Shown one piece after another: positions 53,022 to 61,660 of a DNA stretch of 64,000 nucleotides. The DNA comes from DSFO01 sp041640715. Lineage in GTDB: Archaea; Thermoproteota; Thermoprotei; Gearchaeales; Gearchaeaceae. The first letter of the stretch is position 1. Every line of letters begins with the position of its first letter. Below the pieces are notes generated by a model that ran no database searches, was not told where the DNA came from, and saw only the letters and a program-made list of their open reading frames with translations. A program made the position numbers and the translations under genes. The stretch spans positions 34,207-98,206 of the forward strand of contig JBEPZU010000003.1 in the NCBI GenBank assembly GCA_041640715.1, in the 5' to 3' direction.

Positions 53022-54779
53022 ATGATGAGATCTAGGAGGGTGGTTAGCCCAAGGCTACTGGCCTTCACCATAGTAACTGCCTCCATCCTACTCATAATAT
53101 CCTACATATTGGGGGGAGCAGCCTTAGGAGCTTATGGGAGCTGGATAAACTATAGAAATCCCTACACAGAAGCCCTGAGGAATATTAGATCTATCGAGAT
53201 AAACCTCGACCCCCTTGCCGACCATGTTATATTCATCCTCCTAGATGGAGCCTCTTCCGAGGTTCTTCTAAGCCTGGGAGATTCTATCAAAGATGTCTCT
53301 GATCTTCTATCCCTCGGAGCCTTCTATCCCAATGGAATAGCCAACATGCCAACATATTCTGTGCCTTCGAGAGCCTCTATACTATCAGGAGCCCCTCCAG
53401 AGATTAGCGGTGTTTCATCAAACGATTACAAGGGTGCTCTGTTGATAGATAATCTTGTCAAAATAGCCTGGGAGAAGGGTTATAAGGTGCTCTGTACTGG
53501 AGATGAATCTATAAAGAGGCTCTTCAGAGACTATATAACAGAATGCATCGATATACCAGATGGTGCTGGCCACGGGGCGGCATCTCTAAAGACTGGTCTT
53601 GACCTTTTTCTCAAATATGCTAAGGAGGGTCACAGGGTATTCCTATGGATAGGTGTGGCGGATATAGATATGATAGCACATAAATATGGAGGCTGGAGTC
53701 AAAAATACAATAACACAATAGCAAATATGGCACCACTCGTGAAGGCTTTCCTAGAGACCCTCAGGTCTGAGAATCTCCTGGAGAAAACACTGATCGTGGT
53801 ACTCAGCGATCATGGAATGAAAAAGGGGGGACAACATGGTGGCCCAGAGGCTGAGGTGAGGAGGGTCTTCATACACATAGTATCACCCTATGCAAAGCCG
53901 GGGATCTATAGAGGGTGGTATACGCAAAACGATATAGCCCCTACAATCTCGATGCTTATGGGCTGGAGTATTCCCTCAGCATCGATCGGTGTACCACTAT
54001 CTGAGGGACTCCTGCTCCCAGGGGATAGGGCTAGGATCTATATAGATGCATCAAGAGAACAGGTTAATAGAGTCGTGGCAACCCTGGCTATGTCTAATGG
54101 TGTTAACATAGATCTATCTGATCCTCAGAAGGGTTATAAAAATCTAGTCTCCGCGCTATACTCCAATGGCTGGGAAGCAAGGCTCGTGGTGATAGCAATA
54201 ATCTATGTAATGATAATAGTGATTATCGCAGCTTTTTACCTAGCCGTAAGAAGATCTATAAACATATTAGATCTAATAGTCATCGTAGCGGCCATAGCAT
54301 CCATCGAAACAAGCTACCGAGTATTCTATATACTAATAGGAGGCCCCACAAGCCTATCAGATATATACACCTTCGACGAGGTGATCCAAAAGGTTAGAAA
54401 CTCCGTAATAGCATCCTCCATAATCGCTGGTGTTTTTGTTGGCCTCACCGAGCTCACAGCCCTTCAAGGAGGCCTTCTAAGGGCTCTCGCTAGGCTTATC
54501 ATAGCCATGCTAGCATCCATACTCCTGATCAGTATGCTCTCTATAGCCCCAACCTACATAGCCTACGGGCCATCAATAAGGTTCCCATTCCCCGACTGGG
54601 GCGATGCTCTGGGGTATTTCCTGGCCCTGATTAGATCAGGGTTAACAGGTTTCTATGGACTCCCCTCTGCGGTCTTGGCAATGCTCTCTATATATCTTAT
54701 CAAATTTGTTGGAGATATTATTGGCATGAGATACCGCCTCTCCCGAGGTGTTCATACCAATAGCCATAAGAACCCATAG
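53022..54779 (+). CDS. Membrane-bound type I phosphodiesterase/nucleotide pyrophosphatase-family protein
   Basis: 585 residues. A signal anchor (residues 11-33) is followed by an alkaline-phosphatase-fold domain about 65-320: Asp75 in FILLDGAS, nucleophile position Ser113 in PTYSVPSR, Asp216 and His220 in DIDMIAHKYG, Asp263-His264 in LSDHGM, and His272 in QHGG, matching the two-metal NPP pattern. Residues 375-570 hold about five membrane helices. Likely an extracytoplasmic phosphodiesterase or phospho-headgroup transferase; the substrate is unknown. It is the only intact gene of the island. A TATA-rich stretch precedes the ATG. Confidence 0.82.
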   Translation: MMRSRRVVSPRLLAFTIVTASILLIISYILGGAALGAYGSWINYRNPYTEALRNIRSIEINLDPLADHVIFILLDGASSEVLLSLGDSIKDVSDLLSLGAFYPNGIANMPTYSVPSRASILSGAPPEISGVSSNDYKGALLIDNLVKIAWEKGYKVLCTGDESIKRLFRDYITECIDIPDGAGHGAASLKTGLDLFLKYAKEGHRVFLWIGVADIDMIAHKYGGWSQKYNNTIANMAPLVKAFLETLRSENLLEKTLIVVLSDHGMKKGGQHGGPEAEVRRVFIHIVSPYAKPGIYRGWYTQNDIAPTISMLMGWSIPSASIGVPLSEGLLLPGDRARIYIDASREQVNRVVATLAMSNGVNIDLSDPQKGYKNLVSALYSNGWEARLVVIAIIYVMIIVIIAAFYLAVRRSINILDLIVIVAAIASIETSYRVFYILIGGPTSLSDIYTFDEVIQKVRNSVIASSIIAGVFVGLTELTALQGGLLRALARLIIAMLASILLISMLSIAPTYIAYGPSIRFPFPDWGDALGYFLALIRSGLTGFYGLPSAVLAMLSIYLIKFVGDIIGMRYRLSRGVHTNSHKNP

Positions 54780-54912
54780 ATATATCCAGAGCCTTAGCCC
54801 TCTACATAGCTCTTCGTCTTTGTATATCACTCACAAAAATGGGGGTAGAGCCTGATATCTATCCATTATCTAGCCCCGACCCAGCGGTTGGGAAATCTAA
54901 ATATTTTTTATA

Positions 54913-55005
54913 ATATAAAGAAGTATTGGAAAGTTGATTTTCAATGCTTCTAAGCTAAATTAGCTTAAGCTATTGTAGCCTATTGCTTCTTCTATATTTG
55001 AGAAC
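54913..55005 (+). repeat. Right copy of direct repeat, containing the 3' end of pyrD
   Basis: Positions 54946-55005 are identical to 52089-52148. Positions 54913-54945 are a diverged version of the GT4 gene end, reading YKEVLES-stop instead of YKEVLKN-stop. The 17-base inverted repeat at 54951-54967 includes the pyrD stop codon. Because the left part differs from the other copy, the two are not a simple recent duplicate of one host sequence. Confidence 0.85.
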
Positions 55006-55958
55006 TTTTTGGCTTTAAGTATTTCATCCAGTTCTTTAAGTATTTTTCTAATTATAGGAAATCCTTCGTAGACAAAAGAAGTATATATTTGGAAAGTCGT
55101 TGCGCCTTTAATTATAGCGTTGAAGGCTTCTCTTCCGTTGAATATTCCTCCGCATGCGTTTATGATCAGCTTCCCTTTTGTTTCTCTGTGTATGATCCTT
55201 ACATATTTAAGCATCAGAGAATGGATCAAGCGACCGCTAAGCCCTCCTTCGCCGATTTTCAAATTTTTATCTTTTACGTTTAAGGTATTGATGGCTGTTA
55301 TACCATCGATGCCTTTTTTCATGCAAATATTCACGAAGTCTATCAATTCGTCGCTTGTTTTAAAAGGGGAAATTTTAACGAATATTATTCCTCTCTTAAT
55401 CTTTGAAATCTCGTTCGACAATTTTTCGAAATTTTCCCTATTTTGAAGTGGATTTTCTTTGGGGTATTTCAAATTTATTTCTACTATTCTAGACCATTTG
55501 GAAACTTCTGAGTACAATTTCGTTATTTCCTCTACGTTATTACCTGCTATGCTTATGGAAAAAGGTACAAAACTTCTTTGTCTAGACAGGTTTTTCAAGA
55601 AATTCCTCAAGCCTACACTTGGCAATCCCATCGCATTGGTCATAGAAAGCTTCCTTGGATATCTTACAATTCTAGGTTTAGGATTGCCTTTGTTTTCGTT
55701 TAACAAAACCGAACCCAATGTCACGTATCCAAATCCCAATGAAGAGAGGAAGGAAAGCATTTCTGCGTTTTTATCAAAACCTGCAGCCAATCCTAAAGGA
55801 TTTCTTGTTTCTATGTCTTTGATTTTCACTCTTAGTCTTTCTGATTCATATTTAGGAAAGGGGAGCATGAATCTTAGGATCTTTCTACTCATTTCATGTG
55901 CTTTTTCAGGATCCATCTTGAATAACAAAGGCTTTAACAAAATTTCATAATAGCTCAT
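54960..55958 (-). CDS. pyrD: Dihydroorotate dehydrogenase, class 2-like
   Basis: 332 residues. Oxidises dihydroorotate to orotate in pyrimidine synthesis; class 2 enzymes pass electrons to quinone. N-terminal helix region YYEILLKPLLFKMDPEKAHE is the class 2 membrane-association part; NPLGLAAGFDKNAEML, FGYVTLGSVLLNENKGNP and INACGGIFNGREAFNAI are FMN/substrate loops. The usual NxSSPN substrate/catalytic loop reads INLKYPKENP, which is divergent. Its last codons lie in the direct repeat, so insertion of the island left the gene intact. Confidence 0.85.
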   Translation of the reverse strand: MSYYEILLKPLLFKMDPEKAHEMSRKILRFMLPFPKYESERLRVKIKDIETRNPLGLAAGFDKNAEMLSFLSSLGFGYVTLGSVLLNENKGNPKPRIVRYPRKLSMTNAMGLPSVGLRNFLKNLSRQRSFVPFSISIAGNNVEEITKLYSEVSKWSRIVEINLKYPKENPLQNRENFEKLSNEISKIKRGIIFVKISPFKTSDELIDFVNICMKKGIDGITAINTLNVKDKNLKIGEGGLSGRLIHSLMLKYVRIIHRETKGKLIINACGGIFNGREAFNAIIKGATTFQIYTSFVYEGFPIIRKILKELDEILKAKKFSNIEEAIGYNSLS

Positions 55959-56001
55959 CTTTGTTATTTTCTAATTTTAATTTTAAAATCGTTATTATAG
56001 T

Positions 56002-57399
56002 ATGTCTGAAGATTTTTTGCCTTATTTAGAAAGCATATTCAAGCCTTATGGAAACATACGTTCTTTCAAAGAAATCCCTAAAGAAGGTCTAGGTAAACAG
56101 GAGATCTTTGAAATGATAAAAGAGATGATCGCCAAAGAAGATTCGAAATGGAAACAAGGGCTCGTATCAGGTGCAGTATATCATGGAGGAGAAGAACATG
56201 TGAATTTCTTAAATTCCATATATTCCCTATGTTCACAAGTTAATCCTTTACATCCTGATATATGGCCTAGCGTGCTGAAATTCGAAAGCGAAATCATCTC
56301 AATGGTATCTAAAATGCTACATGGTGGCGAAGAAATAGTAGGTTCTGTGACATCTGGTGGTACAGAAAGCATAATTCTAGCTATGAAGGCCTATAGAGAT
56401 CATGCTAGAAAAGTAAAAGGTATACTTGAACCTGAGGTGATAATTCCTAGCTCAGCTCATGCTGCTTTTGACAAAGCATCCCAATACCTAGGGTTAAGGC
56501 TAAAATACGTTGAGCTAGATGAAAACTTCAAGGCAGACCTAGAGGCCATCAAGAGGGAAATAAACGAAAGAACGGTTGCAATCGTAGCTTCTGCGCCTTG
56601 CTTTCCCTACGGAACCATAGATCCTATAGAAGAAATCTCGGAAATAGCTTTGGATCACAAGATTGCTTTGCATGTAGATGCCTGTCTAGGAGGCTTTATA
56701 CTACCTTGGGCTAAGAAATTAGGTTATAATGTTCCCAAGTTCGATTTCGAACTAGAAGGGGTGACATCCATATCTGTTGATCCGCATAAATATGGGTATG
56801 CTCCTAAAGGTGTTTCGGTAATACTTTATAGAGATCCTGAAATATGGAAGAAGCAGTTTTATATAAACACAAACTGGAGAGGAGGGGTTTATTTCTCTAC
56901 AACAATTCAAGGAAGCAAACCAGGCGCTTTGATGATAGCAGCATGGGCCGCTATGTTAAGCATTGGGGAAAGAGGCTATTTAGAATATACTAAGAAGATA
57001 TTGGAAATCGCAGATTTCTTGAAGAGTGAAATAAGGAAAATCGATGAGCTCAAAATATTAGGCGCCCCCCTTTGGGTCATAGCTATTTCTTCAGATTCTT
57101 TAGATATCTACAAAGTTGCGGATTTCATGGGGAAGAAAGGATGGAATCTAAACATTTTGATGAAGCCTCCTGCATTTCATATAGCATTAACTTTGAGACA
57201 TGATAAGAAGGTCATTGATAAATTCATAGAGGATTTAAAGAATTCTGTATTCGAAGCTAAGAGCTCTTTAGAAATTAGAGGATTGTCTCCCATATATGGC
57301 ATGATGTCTGCTTTACCTTTAGAAACTTCTGAAGATTTGATTTCCTCTCTAATTTATTGGCTCTACAAGAATGAATCGACGAGGAAACCAGGGCTTTAA
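56002..57399 (+). CDS. PLP-dependent decarboxylase/lyase, sphingosine-phosphate-lyase-like
   Basis: 465 residues, group II decarboxylase fold. SVTSGGTESIILAMKAYRDH (PLP phosphate/stacking region), HVDACLGGFILPWAKKLGY (cofactor Asp) and SVDPHKYGYAPKG (PLP lysine). The protein resembles sphingosine-1-phosphate lyase homologues, but archaea lack sphingolipids, so it may cleave another amino alcohol phosphate or decarboxylate an amino acid. Divergent from pyrD; ends 81 bases before the sugar kinase. Confidence 0.87.
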   Translation: MSEDFLPYLESIFKPYGNIRSFKEIPKEGLGKQEIFEMIKEMIAKEDSKWKQGLVSGAVYHGGEEHVNFLNSIYSLCSQVNPLHPDIWPSVLKFESEIISMVSKMLHGGEEIVGSVTSGGTESIILAMKAYRDHARKVKGILEPEVIIPSSAHAAFDKASQYLGLRLKYVELDENFKADLEAIKREINERTVAIVASAPCFPYGTIDPIEEISEIALDHKIALHVDACLGGFILPWAKKLGYNVPKFDFELEGVTSISVDPHKYGYAPKGVSVILYRDPEIWKKQFYINTNWRGGVYFSTTIQGSKPGALMIAAWAAMLSIGERGYLEYTKKILEIADFLKSEIRKIDELKILGAPLWVIAISSDSLDIYKVADFMGKKGWNLNILMKPPAFHIALTLRHDKKVIDKFIEDLKNSVFEAKSSLEIRGLSPIYGMMSALPLETSEDLISSLIYWLYKNESTRKPGL

Positions 57400-57480
57400 C
57401 CTTAGGATGAAGTGGAAGTCTAGAAGGATGATGAGCTATGGACTAATGAGAATCTTCCGAGTTAGTCGTGGATTCGAAGA

Positions 57481-59013
57481 ATGGTTGAGGATTTATTCAT
57501 AGGAATAGACCTAGGAACTGGTTCATGCAAAGTAGTCTTGACCGATAGAGTAGGCAATATAATAGCTAAATCCAGCGAAAGATATTCTCTATACTTAACC
57601 AAAGGAGGAGGAGCTGAACAAGATCCTGAAGAATGGTGGAATGCTATAGTGAAAGCTACGAGGAAGATCACAGAGGGTATCGATACTTCTTTGGTAAAAG
57701 GCATTTCTATTACAGGCCAATGGTCAGGTACAGTAGCTGTAGATGAAAAAGGGAATCCTTTGAGAAGGGCTATAATATGGTTAGATTCTAGAGGGGAGAA
57801 ATACGTAAGAAAACTAATAAGAGGATTCATAAACATAGCCGGTTATGACGTCTTCAAATTATATAGATGGCTAAGTAAAACTGGAGGTGCTCCTTCAAAA
57901 TCAGGCAAGGATTCCTTAGCTCACATCTTATTTATAAAAAACGAAGAGTCTGAAATTTATAAAAATACATATAAATTTTTAGAACCAATAAGTTATATTA
58001 ATTTAAAATTAACAAATAGATTTGTTTCCTCATATGATATAATGATAACTCATTGGGTCACTGATAATAGAAATATAAAAAATATAAAATATGACGAAAG
58101 TTTGTTGAAAATGGCAGGGATAGATAGAGAAAAACTTCCTGATTTGGTCAATTCCCTAGAAATAATAGGTAAAACTACCGAAGAAAGCTCCGAAGAACTA
58201 GGTTTAAAGAACAACGTTCCTGTAGCAGCAGGTGGAGGTGACATTCAAACTTCTCTGATAGGCTCAGGTTGTGTTTTTGAATATGAAGCTTTAGCCTATA
58301 TAGGTACTTCTTCTTGGTTGACTGCCCATGTACCTTTTAAGAAAACTGACATTTCTCATAACATAGCTTCTTTGCCTTCAGTATTACCTAATGAGTATTT
58401 TATAGCTGCTGAACAAGAATGCGCAGGTAAGGTTTTGGAATTTATAGTAAATTTGTTTTCTTTGAAATTTGAAGAGATAGATGAATTAGCATCGAAATCT
58501 ACTCTAGGTAGCGGAGGTTTGATTTTCGCTCCTTGGTTATATGGAGAGAGGGCTCCTGTTGAAGATAGATTCATAAGAGGAGCTTTAATAAACCTTTCCT
58601 TAGAGCATGGAGTTCAAGACATCGTTAAAAGTGCATTGGAAGGGATAGCTTTCAATCTGAAATGGATAATGGATCCTGTTGAGAATCTGATGGGTAAGGA
58701 GATTTCTTCGGTGAAACTAGCTGGTGGCGGTGCTAGATTTAAAACTTTGGTACAAATAGTAGCAGATGTTCTAGGAGTTAAGGTGAATCTTGTAGAAGAG
58801 CCTGCCTTTGTTAATGCAAGAGCTTCAGCTTTAATAGCTTCCTTAGCCACGGCTTCTGTGGATTTAAAATCTATTGCTAATAACGTCAAAAGCATTAGTT
58901 TCTTTCCAAAGAAGGAAAACGTTGAGAAGTATAAAAAAATCTTTAAACAGTTCATTAAAGTATATCGAAGAAATAGGGGCATCATGCATAGTATAAATAA
59001 GTTAATTGACTAG
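57481..59013 (+). CDS. FGGY-family carbohydrate kinase (xylulokinase-like)
   Basis: 510 residues. FGGY_N: LFIGIDLGTGSCKVVLTDRV (phosphate 1 motif), EQDPEEWWNAIVKATRKI and SITGQWSGTVAVDEKGNPLR, then IIWLDSRG with the catalytic-base region. FGGY_C: GGGGDIQ-type loop seen as AAGGGDIQTSLIGSG, and LAGGGARFKTLVQIVADVL (adenine site). Phosphorylates a pentulose or related sugar. Same strand as the PLP gene but with its own start region. Confidence 0.88.
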   Translation: MVEDLFIGIDLGTGSCKVVLTDRVGNIIAKSSERYSLYLTKGGGAEQDPEEWWNAIVKATRKITEGIDTSLVKGISITGQWSGTVAVDEKGNPLRRAIIWLDSRGEKYVRKLIRGFINIAGYDVFKLYRWLSKTGGAPSKSGKDSLAHILFIKNEESEIYKNTYKFLEPISYINLKLTNRFVSSYDIMITHWVTDNRNIKNIKYDESLLKMAGIDREKLPDLVNSLEIIGKTTEESSEELGLKNNVPVAAGGGDIQTSLIGSGCVFEYEALAYIGTSSWLTAHVPFKKTDISHNIASLPSVLPNEYFIAAEQECAGKVLEFIVNLFSLKFEEIDELASKSTLGSGGLIFAPWLYGERAPVEDRFIRGALINLSLEHGVQDIVKSALEGIAFNLKWIMDPVENLMGKEISSVKLAGGGARFKTLVQIVADVLGVKVNLVEEPAFVNARASALIASLATASVDLKSIANNVKSISFFPKKENVEKYKKIFKQFIKVYRRNRGIMHSINKLID

Positions 59014-59238
59014 TAAAGCTTTGGAATTGCTATATTTGTAACTTATTAGACTCGTTCATTGTTTTAAAGCAATAAACGTCTTCTTTAGAATATATTTATT
59101 AATTTAATTTTTATTATTTTTATAGTTTGCATTTTAGTTTATTGCAAGATATTTTACCCATTTCTTCAAGGAAAATCTAGCTCAAAGATGTTCGTCTTGA
59201 TATAAGATGGTTCATTGGTATATGCTTGTATTGATTAT

Positions 59239-59273
59239 TTAATTCTTAATAAAGTTTATATATTAAGAATTAA
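59239..59273. promoter_or_regulatory. 13-bp perfect inverted repeat overlapping a TATA box
   Basis: Arms ttaattcttaata (59239-59251) and tattaagaattaa (59261-59273) with a 9-base centre that contributes to TTTATATA (59255-59262). The TATA centre is 26 bases before the ATG at 59285. A repressor dimer bound here would cover the TATA box, so it may be an operator. Confidence 0.5.
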
Positions 59274-59284
59274 TTATTAAAGTA

Positions 59285-59386
59285 ATGCAAGATTTAATTA
59301 AAATAATTTCAGAAATAATCTTTGCTTTTATATGTACTTTGACTCTAGGCAATAAACCTTATCCTTTGCTGGGGCATGGGTCTTAG
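59285..59386 (+). CDS. Possible leaderless small ORF, 33 residues
   Basis: Reads MQDLIKIISEIIFAFICTLT and ends YPLLGHGS-stop; mostly hydrophobic, could span a membrane once. Support is positional only: its ATG is exactly where transcription should begin from the TATA box at 59255-59262. It could equally be part of an RNA or chance. Confidence 0.35.
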   Translation: MQDLIKIISEIIFAFICTLTLGNKPYPLLGHGS

Positions 59387-59454
59387 ATACAGATCACGGC
59401 TTGTGGAGCTAATTGCACCCAACTTGGTCTATCGAAATCTTAAGTAAGAGTTAA

Positions 59455-59463
59455 TTTTATATT
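59455..59463 (+). promoter_or_regulatory. Putative TATA box of the ABC transporter operon
   Basis: TTTTATATT, centred about 29 bases before the ATG at 59488; predicts an almost leaderless transcript. Confidence 0.5.
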
Positions 59464-59487
59464 TCATTTATCTTTTTATCTATAAGA

Positions 59488-60156
59488 ATGTTAGAAGAGC
59501 TAGTTTCAGTTTCGAAGTATTATTCTATCGGTAATTTTAAGATTAAAGCTCTAGAAAAGGTTAGCCTGAAGATTAATAAAGGAGACTTCATAGCTATAGT
59601 AGGTCCCTCTGGTTCAGGTAAGACGACTCTTTTGAATATATTGGGGCTTCTCGATAAGCCTAATGAAGGTAAAGTGATAATAAACTCAATTGAGGCAAAC
59701 AAACTTAGCGATAACGAGTTAGCTAAGCTAAGGGCTAATTATATAGGATTCGTTTTCCAAACCTTTAATTTAATACCCTCTCTTACAGCTAAGGAAAACG
59801 TAGAGATAGCAGCGGCTTTTAGCGATAAAGTTAAGGATGCTGAAGCTAAAGCGGTTGAATTGCTCAAGATAGTAGGTTTGGAAGCTAGAATTGATCATAA
59901 GCCTTCCCAGTTGAGCGGGGGAGAACAACAGAGAGTTGCAATAGCTAGAGCTTTGATAAATGATCCTCAATTGTTATTGGCAGATGAACCCACAGGTAAC
60001 CTTGATTCTAAGACTGGGGAAGAAATATTCGGAATTTTCAAAGAATTGAACAAAAGAGGGATGACAGTAGCAGTAGTTACGCACAATATTAAGTTTGCTG
60101 AAGAAGCTAAAAAGACCATATATTTGAAAGATGGTAGGATAATCAATGAAGTTTAG
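59488..60156 (+). CDS. ABC transporter ATP-binding protein, MacB/LolD type
   Basis: 222 residues. Walker A GPSGSGKTTLLNILGLLD, Q-loop FVFQTFNLIPSLTA, signature LSGGEQQRVAIARAL, Walker B LLLADEPTGNLD, and H-loop VVTHN. The family powers export or lipoprotein/peptide extrusion together with a FtsX-fold permease, which is the next gene (11-base overlap). Confidence 0.93.
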   Translation: MLEELVSVSKYYSIGNFKIKALEKVSLKINKGDFIAIVGPSGSGKTTLLNILGLLDKPNEGKVIINSIEANKLSDNELAKLRANYIGFVFQTFNLIPSLTAKENVEIAAAFSDKVKDAEAKAVELLKIVGLEARIDHKPSQLSGGEQQRVAIARALINDPQLLLADEPTGNLDSKTGEEIFGIFKELNKRGMTVAVVTHNIKFAEEAKKTIYLKDGRIINEV

Positions 60157-61405
60157 AAAAGCTATTAGGCTTTCTTATAGAAACATAACTAGAAATAAGC
60201 TAAGGAATTCCCTCGTAGTATTAGGTATAATATTATCAGTGATCATAGGAGGTGTAATATTAGGCGTTGTCTATGGGATAAAGAATTATTGGACTGATTC
60301 GATCTATGAAGCAGGTTTTAATGTGATGTTTGTAGTTTCAGGGAAGGTCAACATAGGCGGTAGTTATACACCGCCTGCTAAGGTTTTGAATGTAGAAGAT
60401 ATAAGAGCATTCAAGCAATTGCCTGATGTAATAGCAGCTAGCCCACTTTTCACTGTAGGTGTTTTTAGATTCGGTGAAAATGTCACGTATTTAATAGGCG
60501 TTGACGAAGATATTTCAAAGTCTGCTTCGTTTTTAATCTATCAAGGTAGATTTCTCAATAAAGAAGACGAAAATTCTAATGAAATTCCTGTAGTGCTGGG
60601 ATATAACGTTTGGAAAGAAATCTTAGGGGATGGAGTGAACGTTAACTCAACGATGAGTTTGCTTTTAGAACCTTTCTCTTTGATTTACGGCAAGAGAGAT
60701 AGCGTAACCGTAAAGATAAAAATAATAGGGCTTTTGGAGAAAAGAGCTACGATACCTGGTCTAGGAATAGATCCTAACGAAGTTTTCTATACCACTTTGA
60801 AACATGCCTATGGTATATTCGGCATCCAAGATTATAGTAGAGCCTTAGCTGATGGTGCTGTGGTCTCTGCATCAACTTTTGATAGCCTAGATAAAGTGAG
60901 CGATGAGATAACCTCTTTCCTCGTAGATAAAGGTTATGATGAAAGAAGCGACTTCTCAGTAATAAGCCAGAAGGATGCTCTAAGATACATAGATAGAGTT
61001 TTCTTTCAACTCAACAATTTCATCTCGATAATATGGGCGATTGTAATAATAATCGGTGCTCTTTCCATTTTGATAGTAATGGTGATTACTGTAAGAGAAA
61101 GATATAGAGAAATAGGGACTCTTAGAGCCTTAGGCGCTAAGAGGAGCGATATACTTTTGATTTTCTTGTTAGAAGCTTCTTACTTAGCTTTGTTAGGCTT
61201 ATTATTGGGAGCATTATCGGGCGTTGTGATAATAGAGGTTTTGAAGTATTATTTTGAATTTGTTCGAAGGGTAACCATAACTGTGTTGTTGAATACATAT
61301 TCAATAATACTTCCTGAAATATTCCTGGCCTCGTTGCTCTTTGCTTTATATCCTGCATATAGGGCTACTAAGATAGAACCAGCTCAAGCTCTTAGGTATG
61401 AATAA
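60146..61405 (+). CDS. ABC transporter permease, MacB/FtsX type
   Basis: 419 residues. One N-terminal helix (about 20-45), a large external MacB_PCD domain, then three C-terminal helices (about 285-310, 335-360, 385-405), the four-helix FtsX pattern. RERYREIGTLRALGAKRSDI is the coupling-helix signature of the family. The substrate is unknown. Confidence 0.9.
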   Translation: MKFRKAIRLSYRNITRNKLRNSLVVLGIILSVIIGGVILGVVYGIKNYWTDSIYEAGFNVMFVVSGKVNIGGSYTPPAKVLNVEDIRAFKQLPDVIAASPLFTVGVFRFGENVTYLIGVDEDISKSASFLIYQGRFLNKEDENSNEIPVVLGYNVWKEILGDGVNVNSTMSLLLEPFSLIYGKRDSVTVKIKIIGLLEKRATIPGLGIDPNEVFYTTLKHAYGIFGIQDYSRALADGAVVSASTFDSLDKVSDEITSFLVDKGYDERSDFSVISQKDALRYIDRVFFQLNNFISIIWAIVIIIGALSILIVMVITVRERYREIGTLRALGAKRSDILLIFLLEASYLALLGLLLGALSGVVIIEVLKYYFEFVRRVTITVLLNTYSIILPEIFLASLLFALYPAYRATKIEPAQALRYE

Positions 61406-61498
61406 GCGATATTTCCTATTTATTAAATTATTTTTAAGAAGATCAAGTAAGCCTAGTTTTGCTTAAGGAATAAATAGAACTTATTCAAATGGATTCTC

Positions 61499-61660
61499 GT
61501 GGGGGAAAGTAAAGAAAGAGAATTTAGAGCTAGGATACAGATTAAAAAGTGCGAGATTCATGGTATAGTGTTATTCTGGTGTGTTCATTGTAGTAAAGCA
61601 GTTTGTAGATACTGCGAGCCCAACCATCAATTGGAACATTATTTACCTAAAATAAGGTGA
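61499..61660 (+). CDS. Mini B-box-type zinc-finger protein, 53 residues
   Basis: GTG at 61499 opens VGESKEREFRARIQIKKCEI; the finger reads CEIHGIVLFWC-VHC-SKAVC-RYC, then CEPNHQLEHY, so C-x2-H-x7-C-x2-C-x4-C-x2-C-x3-H-x4-H, close to a B-box zinc-binding pattern. Its stop overlaps the start of the next gene as GTGA, the usual sign of a real coupled gene. Too short for most gene finders. Likely a protein- or nucleic-acid-contact module; the role is unknown. Confidence 0.7.
   Translation: MGESKEREFRARIQIKKCEIHGIVLFWCVHCSKAVCRYCEPNHQLEHYLPKIR

Larger units (their letters stand above)
52149..54912. mobile_element. Foreign G+C-richer island inserted between direct repeats
   Basis: The sequence between the repeat copies is visibly richer in G+C, uses Arg AGG, Ile ATA and Leu CTC codons far more than neighbours, and uses a Shine-Dalgarno-like GGAGG in one gene. 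It contains a helicase C-terminal fragment, an SCP2 gene fragment on the opposite strand and one full phosphodiesterase gene. No integrase, transposase or terminal inverted repeats are present. The positions 54780-54912 hold no gene. Likely acquired from another thermophilic archaeon. Confidence 0.75.
59014..59487. other. 474-base intergenic region with a dyad-embedded promoter and a possible 33-codon gene
   Basis: Low-complexity A+T sequence with no long ORF. Its content is the inverted repeat at 59239-59273, a TATA box inside it, a short reading frame at 59285-59386, and a second TATA box for the ABC gene near 59455. Confidence 0.55.

Noticed and set aside
52149..54912. Insertion sequence or transposon
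   Set aside because: No transposase, no terminal inverted repeats and a direct repeat far longer than a transposition target duplication.
55459..55950. 163-codon frame antisense to pyrD
   Set aside because: It mirrors the conserved pyrD coding region, has no domain pattern and no promoter; a shadow frame.
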